DNA of 64,000 nt. Origin: Planctomycetia bacterium (GTDB taxonomy: Bacteria; Planctomycetota; Brocadiia; Brocadiales; Brocadiaceae). Numbering within the stretch: position 1 is the first letter of the stretch; every line of letters starts with the position of its first letter. The notes beneath the pieces were generated by a model. It was given only the letters and a program-made list of their open reading frames with translations. It made no database searches and was not told the DNA's origin. The stretch lies in NCBI GenBank assembly GCA_015075005.1, contig JABTVC010000002.1, forward strand, positions 62,001 to 126,000, read 5' to 3'. This document shows positions 8,554-18,291 of this stretch, piece after piece. Made by a program: the position numbers and the translations under genes.

Positions 8554-9629
8554 AGAAAAAGAAACCGTCAGCACTTGAAAAAAATCAATTATCAACAGTC
8601 CAATCAGAACCTAACGCACTATTTCAGGATATTAGAAAACTGATTGAGGAAACCCGCCAAAATGTTGCTGTAACCGTCAATGCCGGGCTGACCTTGTTGT
8701 ACTGGAAAATCGGCAGCCGTATTAACCTTGAAATACTAAAAGGAGAACGGGCTGAATATGGCGCTGAGATTTTGCAGGCACTGTCTGCAAAATTAATTTT
8801 TGAATACGGGGAAGGATTTGCAGAAAAAACATTAGGAGAATGGTGCAACCTACGATTTATTTCCAAATGAACAAATTGTCGTGACACTGTCACGACAATT
8901 GAGTGGAGTCATTTCGTAACAGTGCTTCCGGTAAAAAATGCTCTCGCAAGGGAATTTTACACAGAAATGTGCCGATTGGAACGCTGGAGCGTTCGCACTC
9001 TGCGAAATAAAATTGATTCCATGCTGTTTGAACGCACTGCCCTTTCAACCAAACCGGAAGAACTGGCAAAACTTGAGCTTCAACAACTACGGAAGGAGGA
9101 TAAGCTTACCCCCGACCTGGTGTTTCGCGACCCTTATTTTCTCGATTTTCTGGGGCTGAAAGAGACCTACCAGGAGAAAGACCTTGAATCTGCTATCCTG
9201 CGTGAAATGGAATCATTTATCCTTGAACTAGGTGTAGGTTTTGCTTTTCTCGATAGGCAAAAACGAATCACCATTGACGGAACCGACTACTATGTTGACC
9301 TTCTTTTTTATCACCGCCATTTACAAAGGCTGGTGGTTGTTGAGCTGAAACTCGGAGAATTTAAGCCCGCACACAAAGGGCAAATGGAACTCTACCTGCG
9401 ATATTTAGACAAATACGAACGACGCACCAATGAAGAACCGCCGATAGGACTTATTCTCTGTGCCGGAAAAAAGCACGAAACCATTGAACTATTGGATCTG
9501 GAAAAAAGCGGTATCAAAGTCTCGTCCTACTGGACAGAAGCCTTGCCCAGAGAACAGCTCGAAAAGAAACTGCATGAAGCGGTGCGCCTGGCGCGTTTGC
9601 GGCTGGAAAATAAAGGAGCCACGGAATGA
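8550..9629 (+). pseudogene. YhcG/DUF1016-type PD-(D/E)XK nuclease, frameshifted copy 1
   Basis: The first frame (8550-8870) carries the N-terminal DUF1016 domain (LFQDIRKLIEETRQNVA through AEYGAEILQALS). A second frame (8922-9629) carries the rest, including ERWSVRTLRNKI and the nuclease core with YYVDLLFYHRHL and VVVELKLGEF. Between 8845 and 8905 three reading frames are needed to recover the expected RMVQ, FPNEQIVVTLSRQLS and WSHF blocks. This fits three single-base deletions, for example TTCCAAA where TTCCCAAA is expected. Family members are often found in type I RM operons. The start overlaps hsdM (ATGA). Confidence 0.8.
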
Positions 9630-10676
9630 CCTTAAAACCCAAACATAAAAACGTTAGCGATATTTTTGAAGATATTCGGAAGCTGATAACCTCAACCCGC
9701 TCTACGGTTGTCCGAAACGTAAATACACTCCAGGTACTTACTAATTTCAAGATCGGCCACAGGATTGTTGAAGAAGAACAAAAGGGATCAACAAGGGCAG
9801 AATACGGCAAACAGCTTTTACAAGAATTAGCAGAGAAATTATGTGCTGAATTTGGGGCAGGATTCTCAGAGCGCAATTTACGGAATATGCGTAAATTTTA
9901 TCTAGTCTACAAAGATCGCCTGGATCAGATTCGGCAGACGACGTCTGCCAAATCTTTAGAAATGAGTCAACCCTTTCAAGTTAGCTGGTCACAATATGTT
10001 TTTCTGATCGGCATTAAAGATGCTGACGTCCGCAGATTTTATGAAATGGAAGCGGCAGAAAATAGCTGGACACTGCCGGAACTCACCCGTCAGTTTAACT
10101 CCGGTTTGTATGAACGATTGGCCTTAAGCCGTGACAAAGAGGGCGTTCGAAAACTTGCACGAGAAGGACAAGTAATTTCTAAACCGCAAGACCTGCTTAA
10201 AAATCCTTATGTGTTAGAATTCTTAGGGCTTGATGAAAAATCGAGATATTCCGAATCGGATTTGGAAACAGCCATTATTGATAAACTTGAGCATTTCCTG
10301 CTTGAGCTTGGCAAAGGGTTCCTGTTTGAAGCCCGCCAAAAAAGGTTTTCATTTGATGAAGATCATTTCTTTGTTGATCTGGTTTTTTACAACAGATTGC
10401 TTCACTGTTATGTTCTGATTGATTTAAAAATTGGCAAGCTGACCCATCAGGATATGGGGCAAATGCAAATGTATGTCAATTATTTTGACCGTTTTGTAAA
10501 AACCAAAGAGGAAAACCCAACGGTAGGAATTATTCTTTGTCAGAAAAACGAGATGCCCTGGTCGAAATTACCCTTCCAGCGGATGCCAATATCCACGCTA
10601 AAGAGTATCAGCTTTATTTGCCAGGTAAAGAAGAACTAAGGCAAAACTTATAGACTGGACAATAGAAGCCGAATAA
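9626..10676 (+). pseudogene. YhcG/DUF1016-type nuclease, copy 2, with frameshifted C-terminus
   Basis: The frame is intact through the DUF1016 N-terminal domain (VSDIFEDIRKLITSTRSTVV), the middle segment with VSWSQYVFLIGI, and the nuclease core (FFVDLVFYNRLLHCYVLIDL, then KIGKL). Near 10550 it shifts: the expected tail DALVEITLPADANIHAKEYQ continues in another frame, and a second shift in the A-run near 10644 recovers LIDWTIEAE and a stop at 10674-10676. The restored stop overlaps the next ATG as TAATG, the same junction found between copy 3 and hsdR. The catalytic core is complete, so a product with an altered tail might still fold. Confidence 0.75.
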
Positions 10677-11224
10677 TGAACCTGAAACCCTACCCCGAAT
10701 ATAAAGACTCCGGCGTGCCGTGGCTGGGAAAAGTGCCGAGGCATTGGGAGGTATACAAAATCCGTAATGTTGCAAATCTAATAGTGAGCAACGTGGACAA
10801 GCATTCATTTGAAAACGAAAACAAAGTTTACTTATGCAATTATACTGATGTTTATAAAAATGAAAAAATAACTAACAAAATTAAATTTATGAAAGCGACA
10901 GCATCAGAAGAGGAAATAAGAAAATTCAAATTACGAATTAATGATGTAGTCATTACAAAAGATTCTGAATCTTGGAATGATATAGGGGTGCCAGCATTAG
11001 TGCTGTACGAAAATCAAGATTTCATTTGTGGTTATCACTTGGCAATTTTAAGAACACAAGAGAAACTAAGCGGGCAATATCTTTTCGTCTACTACAAGAC
11101 AAAACACCTCTGCACAATTCCATATAATAGCCAACGGTGTAACCAGATATGGTCTGTCTCAAAATGCAATAAAAGATGTGAAAGTATTATTGCCACCCAT
11201 CTCCGAACAACTCGCCATCGCTAG
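10676..11224 (+). pseudogene. hsdS: Type I RM specificity subunit, 5' part (locus 1), cut by an IS
   Basis: This encodes the first target-recognition domain of HsdS, starting YPEYKDSGVPWLGKVPRHWE. The frame is sound to about residue 136. Two indels between about 11083 and 11130 then break it, and the expected block ANGVTRYGLSQNAIKDV followed by LLPPISEQLAIA is in another frame. Translation of that frame runs straight into the CTAG target site at 11221-11224, where the IS is inserted. The protein continues at 13204. HsdS chooses the DNA sequence for the whole complex, so its loss should silence locus 1. Confidence 0.85.
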
Positions 11225-13203
11225 CGTGAGTTTATTACAAAGAAGGTCGAAAGTATTGTAACGTAAATGCAATCAATGTGTTAGGCATGCTATCAATTGT
11301 ATACACGCAGGCCCTTGAAGTTTCAGTCGATATTTGTGAAAATCCATAATACCTAATGCATTCATCAACAGGGATTCTTCATCGGACATTTCTTCCAATT
11401 GGTAGGTAGCTTTGACCCTCCCCTGGACTTTGTCTCTTCGAGCAACGTGGAAAGTCTTATATTGTTTAGGGTGTCTAACAGGGTATCTAAGGTTCCTCTA
11501 AATTGTGCGTGCGCTTTTGCCTGATGCCACACGATCGATGCCAGGAGGTATCCGATGACACAAATAAAAATGCACCCTGATTTTCTGATCTGTCCAGTGA
11601 AATTGCGGTTTCAAAGCAAGGTGATAGGGGTTCTTGAGATTTCGAAAGGCGTGTTCAATCTTTGATTGCCCATAGTAGGCTTTTATAATGTCACCGGTAT
11701 CCCAGTCGTGACGGTCTGTCATAAGAATCCTGAACCCCAGCTCCCTTCTATTTCTTCGAGTTTTCTGATTGACGGAAAAGTTCAATTGAAACTTGCCTGC
11801 AGATACCTCATGCAGCGACCAATCGATAATATCTTTTATAAATTGGCCTTTCACGACACTTCTTATCGTATTCTCAGACCCCTTTGTCCCTCGTCTTTCC
11901 CTTTGGATTACCCAGATGCTGTTGTAAGAGCTTTAACTGATGTTCTGCCTTTCCAGAGACTGATACATTCCCCTTACTTGCCCGGCCTTTAATTTCTCGG
12001 AAACAAAGACAACAACGGTTCTTTCCTGCCCCCAAATAACCCGTTTGTCCCGGTATAGCTGCATTTACAGCCGTCAACGTCATGTTCCCTGAAATTACAC
12101 GGCATTCTCTACCAACTGCTTGTGGTGATACGGTGTAAGCGCTCAACGTAATGCAATGACAATCGCTCTACCATAGCCATATTGTCCCTGGAATTGTTTC
12201 CACGATCAAAACCATGGTGTGTGTGCTGCTGTCGAAGCCTAATCCGTTCATCCTGTCTCTTATCGTCTCAAGAACCGTGCTGAAAACCTTCGCGTCCGCC
12301 AGGTTTCCCTGATAGGTATGGTGAAATAACGGTATCATGTCGTTACGGGTGACAACCATCGCCAACCCGACCTGTCTGAGATCATATCGTTTTGTTTGTT
12401 TTCCCTCGCCGGGCAACCGTGCATCGCAGGTTGGTTGTGTCGATATATGTGAAGAAATTGGTTGTATCAAAAGAGGGTGTCGCTTTGAAGGTGATATGTT
12501 TTCAACGTCTTTTCAATCAACTCACGCTCAATTTCTGCAATGGATTCTTCGGGAAGCGCATCCATCAAATCCCAGAAATGCTGGCTGTCTATTTTACTCA
12601 AGCTGTGTCTGAGTAAATATTCAGCAGTAGTCGTCTTTGACCAATCCCACCATCCTCTTTTGCTGGTAGGCATACAAAACCCTTCTACAGCGCCCAACAA
12701 AAAGGGTGATTCCGGCAGTCAGGTTATTTCGAACAGGTTTTCTGCGCAATACGGACGTGACGACTTTATTTGCTTATTGATTATGGAAGGACGTCAGGGC
12801 ATTAGCCACACTGAGTAATGCGGCTACCGCGCCATGCGAATAGGATTTGAGTCGCAATTTTCGGTAAGACCTTGCAGTCGTTTTAATAAATCGTCTGCCT
12901 TGCCAAGATAGGACAGGACAATGGGTCTGGGCTTGCCGTTAACGCGCCGCGATTCGACAATATACCAATATTTATAACCTCTGGAGTTTTCGATTGAATG
13001 GTGGCCATGGGCATCAGTTGTTGGTGTATACATATCAGTTTATACTGCGAATAATTATAGCACACACAAGTGATTTATGCAATATATATTTAATATTATT
13101 CAGTGTATACATGATTTTTACACAAAAAGTCGCAATCCACCGCAAATCAATGGATTACGACTTGCCACCTTTGCCTCAACTCCGTTTTTGTAATAAACTC
13201 ACG
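11225..13203 (-). mobile_element. IS1634-like insertion sequence inside hsdS, with terminal repeats and target duplication
   Basis: The element is 1979 bp. Its ends are perfect 17-bp inverted repeats, CGTGAGTTTATTACAAA at 11225-11241 and its complement at 13187-13203. It is flanked by a CTAG direct repeat (11221-11224 and 13204-13207). Removing the element and one CTAG rejoins hsdS in frame as EQLAIARFLDYKTAQI. The duplication could be read as GCTAG if one end base is assigned differently. The transposase inside is broken, so the copy is immobile on its own. Confidence 0.9.
11498..13033 (-). pseudogene. IS1634-family transposase with several frameshifts
   Basis: Fragments on the minus strand in order are an N-terminus (12824-13033, with YWYIVESRRVNGKPRPIVLS), a middle piece (12467-12700, with HFWDLMDALPEESIAEIERE), the DDE core start (12168-12470, with LRQVGLAMVVTRNDMIPLFH and TYQGNLADAK), and the C-terminal core (11498-11854, with ELGFRILMTDRHDWDTGDI and SKIEHAFRNLKN). 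At least three frameshifts separate them. The Glu-containing IEHAFRNLK block matches the final catalytic region of the family. Confidence 0.85.
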
Positions 13204-14135
13204 CTAGATTCCTCGACTACAAAACCGCACAGATTGCCCGCTTCATAAAGGCCAAAAAGCGGATGATTGAACTCTTGAAAGAGCAGAAGCAGGTGATCAT
13301 CAACGATGCAGTAACGGGTAAGATTGTTATAAAGGATGAAGGCGGAAGGCTAAAGGCGGAAAAAAGACCCGCCTCATCCTTCATCCCCCATCCTTCATCA
13401 TTTCTTCAAACGGTGCCGGAAGGGTGGGAGGTGAGGAGGTTGCGAACAATTGCAACTGTCAAGCCAAGTGGTGTGGATAAAAAATCCCATGAGGGTGAAT
13501 CACCGGTTCAACTTTGTAATTATGTTGATGTTTATAAAAATCAAGAAATCAATTCATCTCTCAATTTTATGAAGGCTACTGCAACAGAAGAAGAAATAAA
13601 GAATTTTACTCTTATCCCTGGTGATATTGTTATTACAAAAGACTCTGAAACATGGAAGGACATTGCCGTTCCTGCAATTGTTACAGAGAACATGAATGTT
13701 GTTTGTGCTTATCATTTAGCTTTAATACGAACAACAAAAGAAATAACCAGCAAATACTTATATAGAGCTATTACTGCCGATCCAATAGCTGACCATTTTC
13801 GTGTTTCCGCAGATGGAGTCACTCGTTTTGGATTATCACAAGGCGCAATCAAAGACGCAATAATTCCAGTTCCTACAATTGAAGAACAATCCCAAATCGT
13901 TTCCTACATCGAAACCAAATCCGATGCCCTCGACCTTACCATCTCCCGTACCGAGCGCGAAATCGCCTTGATAAAGGAATACCGCACACGCCTTATCTCC
14001 GATGTAGTAACCGGCAAAATTGATGTGCGAGACATTAAAATACCTGACATCGCCGACATTGATAATACAATTGATGAATCAATAGACGAACCCGAAGGCG
14101 AAGAAGAATCAGAAACAGCGGAGGGAGATGAATGA
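13204..14135 (+). pseudogene. hsdS: Type I RM specificity subunit, 3' part (locus 1)
   Basis: The frame resumes after the IS with RFLDYKTAQIARFIKAKKRM, the central conserved helix of HsdS, then the second recognition domain and the C-terminal conserved helix (TISRTEREIALIKEYRTRLI and SDVVTGKIDV). An in-frame ATG at 13263 could give a 290-residue half-protein with one recognition domain. This domain is clearly homologous to the one before the IS: LCNYVDVYKNQEI against LCNYTDVYKNEKI, and FMKATATEEEI against FMKATASEEEI. A spacer containing SSFIPHPSSFL sits before the second domain, and the C-terminus ends in a Glu/Asp-rich tail. The stop overlaps the third nuclease gene. Confidence 0.85.
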
Positions 14136-15205
14136 AAGACAAACCCGTTCAGCCCGCACCGCTCTATCAAAAAATCGTTGAGATTCTGGAAGAGACAAGA
14201 AAGACCGCTTATCGTTCCATAAATCGTGCCATGGTACATGCCTATTGGCGGGTCGGTCAGCAGATTGTGGAGCATGAACAGGCAGGAGAATCTCGGGCCG
14301 AATACGGCAAGGCGGTGCTGGAAGAGCTGTCCCAAAAATTGACAGCGCACTTCGGCAAAGGGTTTGATCCCTCCAATCTACGCTATATGCGCCTTTTTTA
14401 TTTGCGCTTTTCCATTCGTGACGCAGTGCGTCACAAATCATTGGGTGCCGATTCCCTTCCAGAAATACGGGAAGAACTGAGTTGGACTCACTACCGATTA
14501 CTTTTGAAAGTAGAAAACGATACCGCCCGACAGTGGTATTTAGCTGAGGCTTGCAAAGAACGATGGTCAACCCGTCAACTGGAAAGGCAAATCGCGACTC
14601 TCTATTTTGAACGGCTGGCACAAAGTCCTGATAAAGAACCGGTAAAGCTTGAAGCCGTTGAAAATTCGGCTCAACTGACTCCGTCTGATTTTATAAAAGA
14701 CCCGTATGTTCTGGAATTTCTCAACCTGAAGGGCTATCCTTCTCTTACAGAAACAGCCGTAGAAAAAGCCATTCTCAATAATCTTCAGAACTTTCTACTG
14801 GAATTGGGAAGTGGTTTTGCCTTTATAGGGCGGCAGGTGCGGTTAACACTCGATGGGGATCATTTTTATCCTGATCTGGTCTTTTATCATGTCAGACTCA
14901 AATGTTATGTTATTATTGATCTGAAAGTCGGCAAACTGACACAGGGAGATATCGGTCAAATGCAGATGTATGTCAATTATTATGACCGGGAAATCAGGCA
15001 GAAGGATGACAGCCCTACAGTGGGACTGCTTTTATGCATGCAAAAAAATGACGCTATGGTGAAGTACATTCTTGGAGATGAAAACCGCCAGATTTTTGCA
15101 AGCCGTTACATTTTAGAACTACCCAGTGAAGATGTTTTGCGCAAAGAACTACAGCGCGAACATTTGTTGATTCAAAAGCTAAAGCAAGATCAGGAGATGG
15201 AATAA
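14132..15205 (+). CDS. YhcG/DUF1016-type PD-(D/E)XK nuclease, intact copy 3
   Basis: This 357-residue protein is the only undamaged member of the three paralogues in this operon. The N-terminal DUF1016 domain runs from LYQKIVEILEETRKTAYRSI past ESRAEYGKAVLEELS. The nuclease core follows, with DGDHFYPDLVFYH near residue 245 and CYVIIDLKVGKL near residue 261, giving the D...(D)xK pattern, then GQMQMYVNYYDRE. The family is thought to act on DNA; its exact role beside type I RM systems is not established. It begins inside the hsdS stop (ATGA) and ends in a TAATG overlap with hsdR, so it is cotranslated with both. Confidence 0.85.
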   Translation: MKDKPVQPAPLYQKIVEILEETRKTAYRSINRAMVHAYWRVGQQIVEHEQAGESRAEYGKAVLEELSQKLTAHFGKGFDPSNLRYMRLFYLRFSIRDAVRHKSLGADSLPEIREELSWTHYRLLLKVENDTARQWYLAEACKERWSTRQLERQIATLYFERLAQSPDKEPVKLEAVENSAQLTPSDFIKDPYVLEFLNLKGYPSLTETAVEKAILNNLQNFLLELGSGFAFIGRQVRLTLDGDHFYPDLVFYHVRLKCYVIIDLKVGKLTQGDIGQMQMYVNYYDREIRQKDDSPTVGLLLCMQKNDAMVKYILGDENRQIFASRYILELPSEDVLRKELQREHLLIQKLKQDQEME

Positions 15206-18162
15206 TGCCAACTGACATGTCCGAAAAAGGTCTTGAAACCCTTATTGTTCATTCCTTAATAAATGAAGCCGGTTATGTGCAGGGTGATCCCAAAGACTAC
15301 GACCGCGAACACGCTATTGACCTTGCCAAACTGTTGGAGTTTGTAAAGGCAACCCAGCCGAAAGCCTTTGAAGCGCTTTCTCTGGGTGAGGACACACCCA
15401 AACGCACGAAATTTCTGCATCGCTTGCAGGGTGAGATTGCCAGGCGGGGCGTGATTGATGTGTTAAGACTGGGCGTTAGCGACGGGCAGATAAAGTTGGA
15501 ATTATTTTACGGAACGCCTTCTGAGCAAAACCCAAAGGCGCAGGAATTATACAAACGGAACATTTTCAGCGTTACACGCCAATTGCAATACAGTATGGAT
15601 AATACGAAGCTTGCCCTGGATATGGCGATTTTTATTAACGGCCTGCCGGTAATCACTTTTGAGTTGAAAAACAAAATCACCAAGCAGACCGTGGAGGATG
15701 CGGTTCAGCAGTACAAGCGAGATCGGGATTCCCGCGAGCTTTTGTTTCAATTCAGGCGCTGTGCGGTGCATTTTGCCGTGGACGACCACGAAGTGCGGAT
15801 GTGTACCCATCTGAAAGACAAGGCGTCATGGTTTCTGCCGTTCAATAAAGGTTACAACGATGGCGCCGGAAATCCTCCGAACCCCAACGGCATTGCCACT
15901 GATTATCTCTGGAAAGAAGCTTTGCAGAAAGACAGCCTTACCAATATCCTGGAAAACTACGCCCAGATCATAGAAAAGAAAGACGAGAAAACCGGCAGGA
16001 AAAAATATGAACAGATATTTCCGCGTTACCATCAGCTTGATGTGGTGCGAAAACTCCTTGCTTCGGCACCAGTTGATGGGGTCGGGAAGAGATACCTTAT
16101 TCAGCATTCTGCCGGAAGCGGCAAGAGTAATTCCATAAGCTGGCTTGCGCATCAGCTTGTCGGACTAGAAAAAGAGGGCAAAGCCCTTTTTGATACGATT
16201 ATTGTTGTTACCGACCGCCGGGTGCTGGACAAGCAGCTTCGCGATACTATCAAACGCTTTGCGCAGGTCTCATCCATTGTCGGCGCGGTTACAGAAGGCT
16301 CACAACAACTTCGCTCGTTTTTGGAGCAGGGAAAGAAGGTCATTATTACCACAGTTCAGAAATTCCCCTTTGTGCTGGATCAGATCGGCGACCATCATCG
16401 CAACAGTAAATTTGCCATTATTATAGACGAAGCCCATTCAAGTCAAGGCGGGCGCACTGCATCAAAAATGAATATGGTGCTGGCGGAATCGACTGCTCAA
16501 TACGGCAAACCAGAACCAGAAGAGGATATTGAAGATACCATCAACAAGATTATTACCTCCCGCAAGATGCTTTCCAACGCAAGCTATTTTGCCTTCACCG
16601 CTACGCCCAAAAACAAGACCCTGGAGATATTCGGCGAACCCTATTCTGAAGGTGATACGGTCAAACACCGTCCGTTCCATGCCTACACCATGAAACAGGC
16701 GATTCAGGAAGGCTTTATTCTTGATGTGCTGCAGAACTATACACCGGTTGACAGCTATTACCGCTTGATAAAATCGATTGAAAACGATCCTGAGTTTGAT
16801 ACCAGGCGCGCCAGGAAGAAACTCCGCCGTTATGTAGAATCTCACAATTACGCTATTCGCCAGAAAGCGGAAATCATGATAGACCATTTCCATGATGAGG
16901 TGATTGCCCGCCATAAAATCGGTGGCAAGACCCGTGCCATGGTGGTGTGCAGCGGCATTGAACGGGCGATTCAGTATTACCATGCCTTTTGCAGTTATCT
17001 GACCGAACGGAAATCGCCGTATAAAGCAATCGTGGCCTTTTCCGGGGAATATGATTACGGCGGTAAGCATCTCACCGAATCGAATTTAAACGGTTTCCCA
17101 AACAATACTATTCCGGATACCTTTCAGAATGATCCCTATCGTTTTCTTATTGTTGCTGATAAATTTCAGACAGGTTATGACGAGCCGCTTTTGCATACCA
17201 TGTATGTGGACAAACAGCTTTCCGGGATCAAGGCAGTTCAGACATTGTCGCGCCTGAACCGGGCGCATCCCCTTAAAACTGATACCTTTGTATTGGATTT
17301 CATGAATGATGCTGAAGTCATTCAATTTGCCTTTTCCGATTACTATAGAACGACCATACTAAGCAATGAAACTGACCCTAATAAACTGCATGATTTAAAG
17401 GCTGCTCTCGATGGGTATCAGGTGTACACGCAGTTTCAAATTAATGATGTTGTGTCGCCCTTCCTGAAGGGTGAAGCGAGAGAAAAAATTGATCCGATTC
17501 TCGATGCGTGTGTGGCTAATTACAATGCTGAACTTGACGAAGATGGGCAAGTGGATTTCAAGGGCAAAGCAAAGTCGTTTGTAAGAATGTATAACTTTCT
17601 CGCATCCATTCTCCCCTATGCCAATGCTCAATGGGAAAGGCTGTCGATATTCCTCAATTTTTTGATCCCAAAACTGCCTGCTCCAAAAGAAGATGATTTG
17701 TCCAAAGGAATCCTTGAAACTATAGATATGGATAGTTACCGCGTAGAGATACAAGCTGTTCATAAAATTCAGCTGGTCGGCGACAATGCAGAGATTGATC
17801 CCATTTTGATTGGCGGTGGTGGTAAAAAAGGAGAACCTGAACTGGACCGTTTGAGCAACATTATCAAGGCATTTAACGAACAATTTGGAAACATAGACTG
17901 GAAAGACGCCGATAAAATACGAAAAATAATTGCCGAAGAACTTCCGGGAAAGGTTTCTGCAGACAAAGCCTATCAAAACGCCATGAATCAAAATGATAAG
18001 CAAAACGCAAGAATCGAACACGACAAGGCTCTTGAGCGGGTCATTGTAGAGATGCTTACCGACCACACCGAGCTGTTCAAACAATTTATGGACAATCAGA
18101 GTTTCAAGAAATGGCTGGCAGATACAATATTCAATGAAACATACAAAAAGAAGTTGGCCTGA
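15205..18162 (+). CDS. hsdR: Type I restriction enzyme, R (motor and nuclease) subunit (locus 1)
   Basis: HsdR cleaves DNA after ATP-driven translocation. The 985-residue protein has an N-terminal nuclease domain with FINGLPVITFELKNKITKQT (E-x-K near residue 152), a Walker A motif AGSGKS near residue 302, IIIDEAHSSQ near residue 408, FAFTATPKN as motif III, and a second helicase lobe with DKFQTGYDEPLLHTMYVDK and LSRLNR. The C-terminal domain should contact HsdM/HsdS. The frame is complete, but with hsdS disrupted it probably has no working complex unless another HsdS serves it. It converges with nadB across about 130 bp. Confidence 0.94.
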   Translation: MPTDMSEKGLETLIVHSLINEAGYVQGDPKDYDREHAIDLAKLLEFVKATQPKAFEALSLGEDTPKRTKFLHRLQGEIARRGVIDVLRLGVSDGQIKLELFYGTPSEQNPKAQELYKRNIFSVTRQLQYSMDNTKLALDMAIFINGLPVITFELKNKITKQTVEDAVQQYKRDRDSRELLFQFRRCAVHFAVDDHEVRMCTHLKDKASWFLPFNKGYNDGAGNPPNPNGIATDYLWKEALQKDSLTNILENYAQIIEKKDEKTGRKKYEQIFPRYHQLDVVRKLLASAPVDGVGKRYLIQHSAGSGKSNSISWLAHQLVGLEKEGKALFDTIIVVTDRRVLDKQLRDTIKRFAQVSSIVGAVTEGSQQLRSFLEQGKKVIITTVQKFPFVLDQIGDHHRNSKFAIIIDEAHSSQGGRTASKMNMVLAESTAQYGKPEPEEDIEDTINKIITSRKMLSNASYFAFTATPKNKTLEIFGEPYSEGDTVKHRPFHAYTMKQAIQEGFILDVLQNYTPVDSYYRLIKSIENDPEFDTRRARKKLRRYVESHNYAIRQKAEIMIDHFHDEVIARHKIGGKTRAMVVCSGIERAIQYYHAFCSYLTERKSPYKAIVAFSGEYDYGGKHLTESNLNGFPNNTIPDTFQNDPYRFLIVADKFQTGYDEPLLHTMYVDKQLSGIKAVQTLSRLNRAHPLKTDTFVLDFMNDAEVIQFAFSDYYRTTILSNETDPNKLHDLKAALDGYQVYTQFQINDVVSPFLKGEAREKIDPILDACVANYNAELDEDGQVDFKGKAKSFVRMYNFLASILPYANAQWERLSIFLNFLIPKLPAPKEDDLSKGILETIDMDSYRVEIQAVHKIQLVGDNAEIDPILIGGGGKKGEPELDRLSNIIKAFNEQFGNIDWKDADKIRKIIAEELPGKVSADKAYQNAMNQNDKQNARIEHDKALERVIVEMLTDHTELFKQFMDNQSFKKWLADTIFNETYKKKLA

Positions 18163-18291
18163 TAGGGAAACGGGTTTAACAAGAAGCCCCACCAGACGAG
18201 GATTCCGCTACCGATTCATTTGCACCTCAATTCTTTTCCTGAGTAACTTCAAATCAAGGAGCCGCCAGATCGATTACCCCTGCAACGCGGA

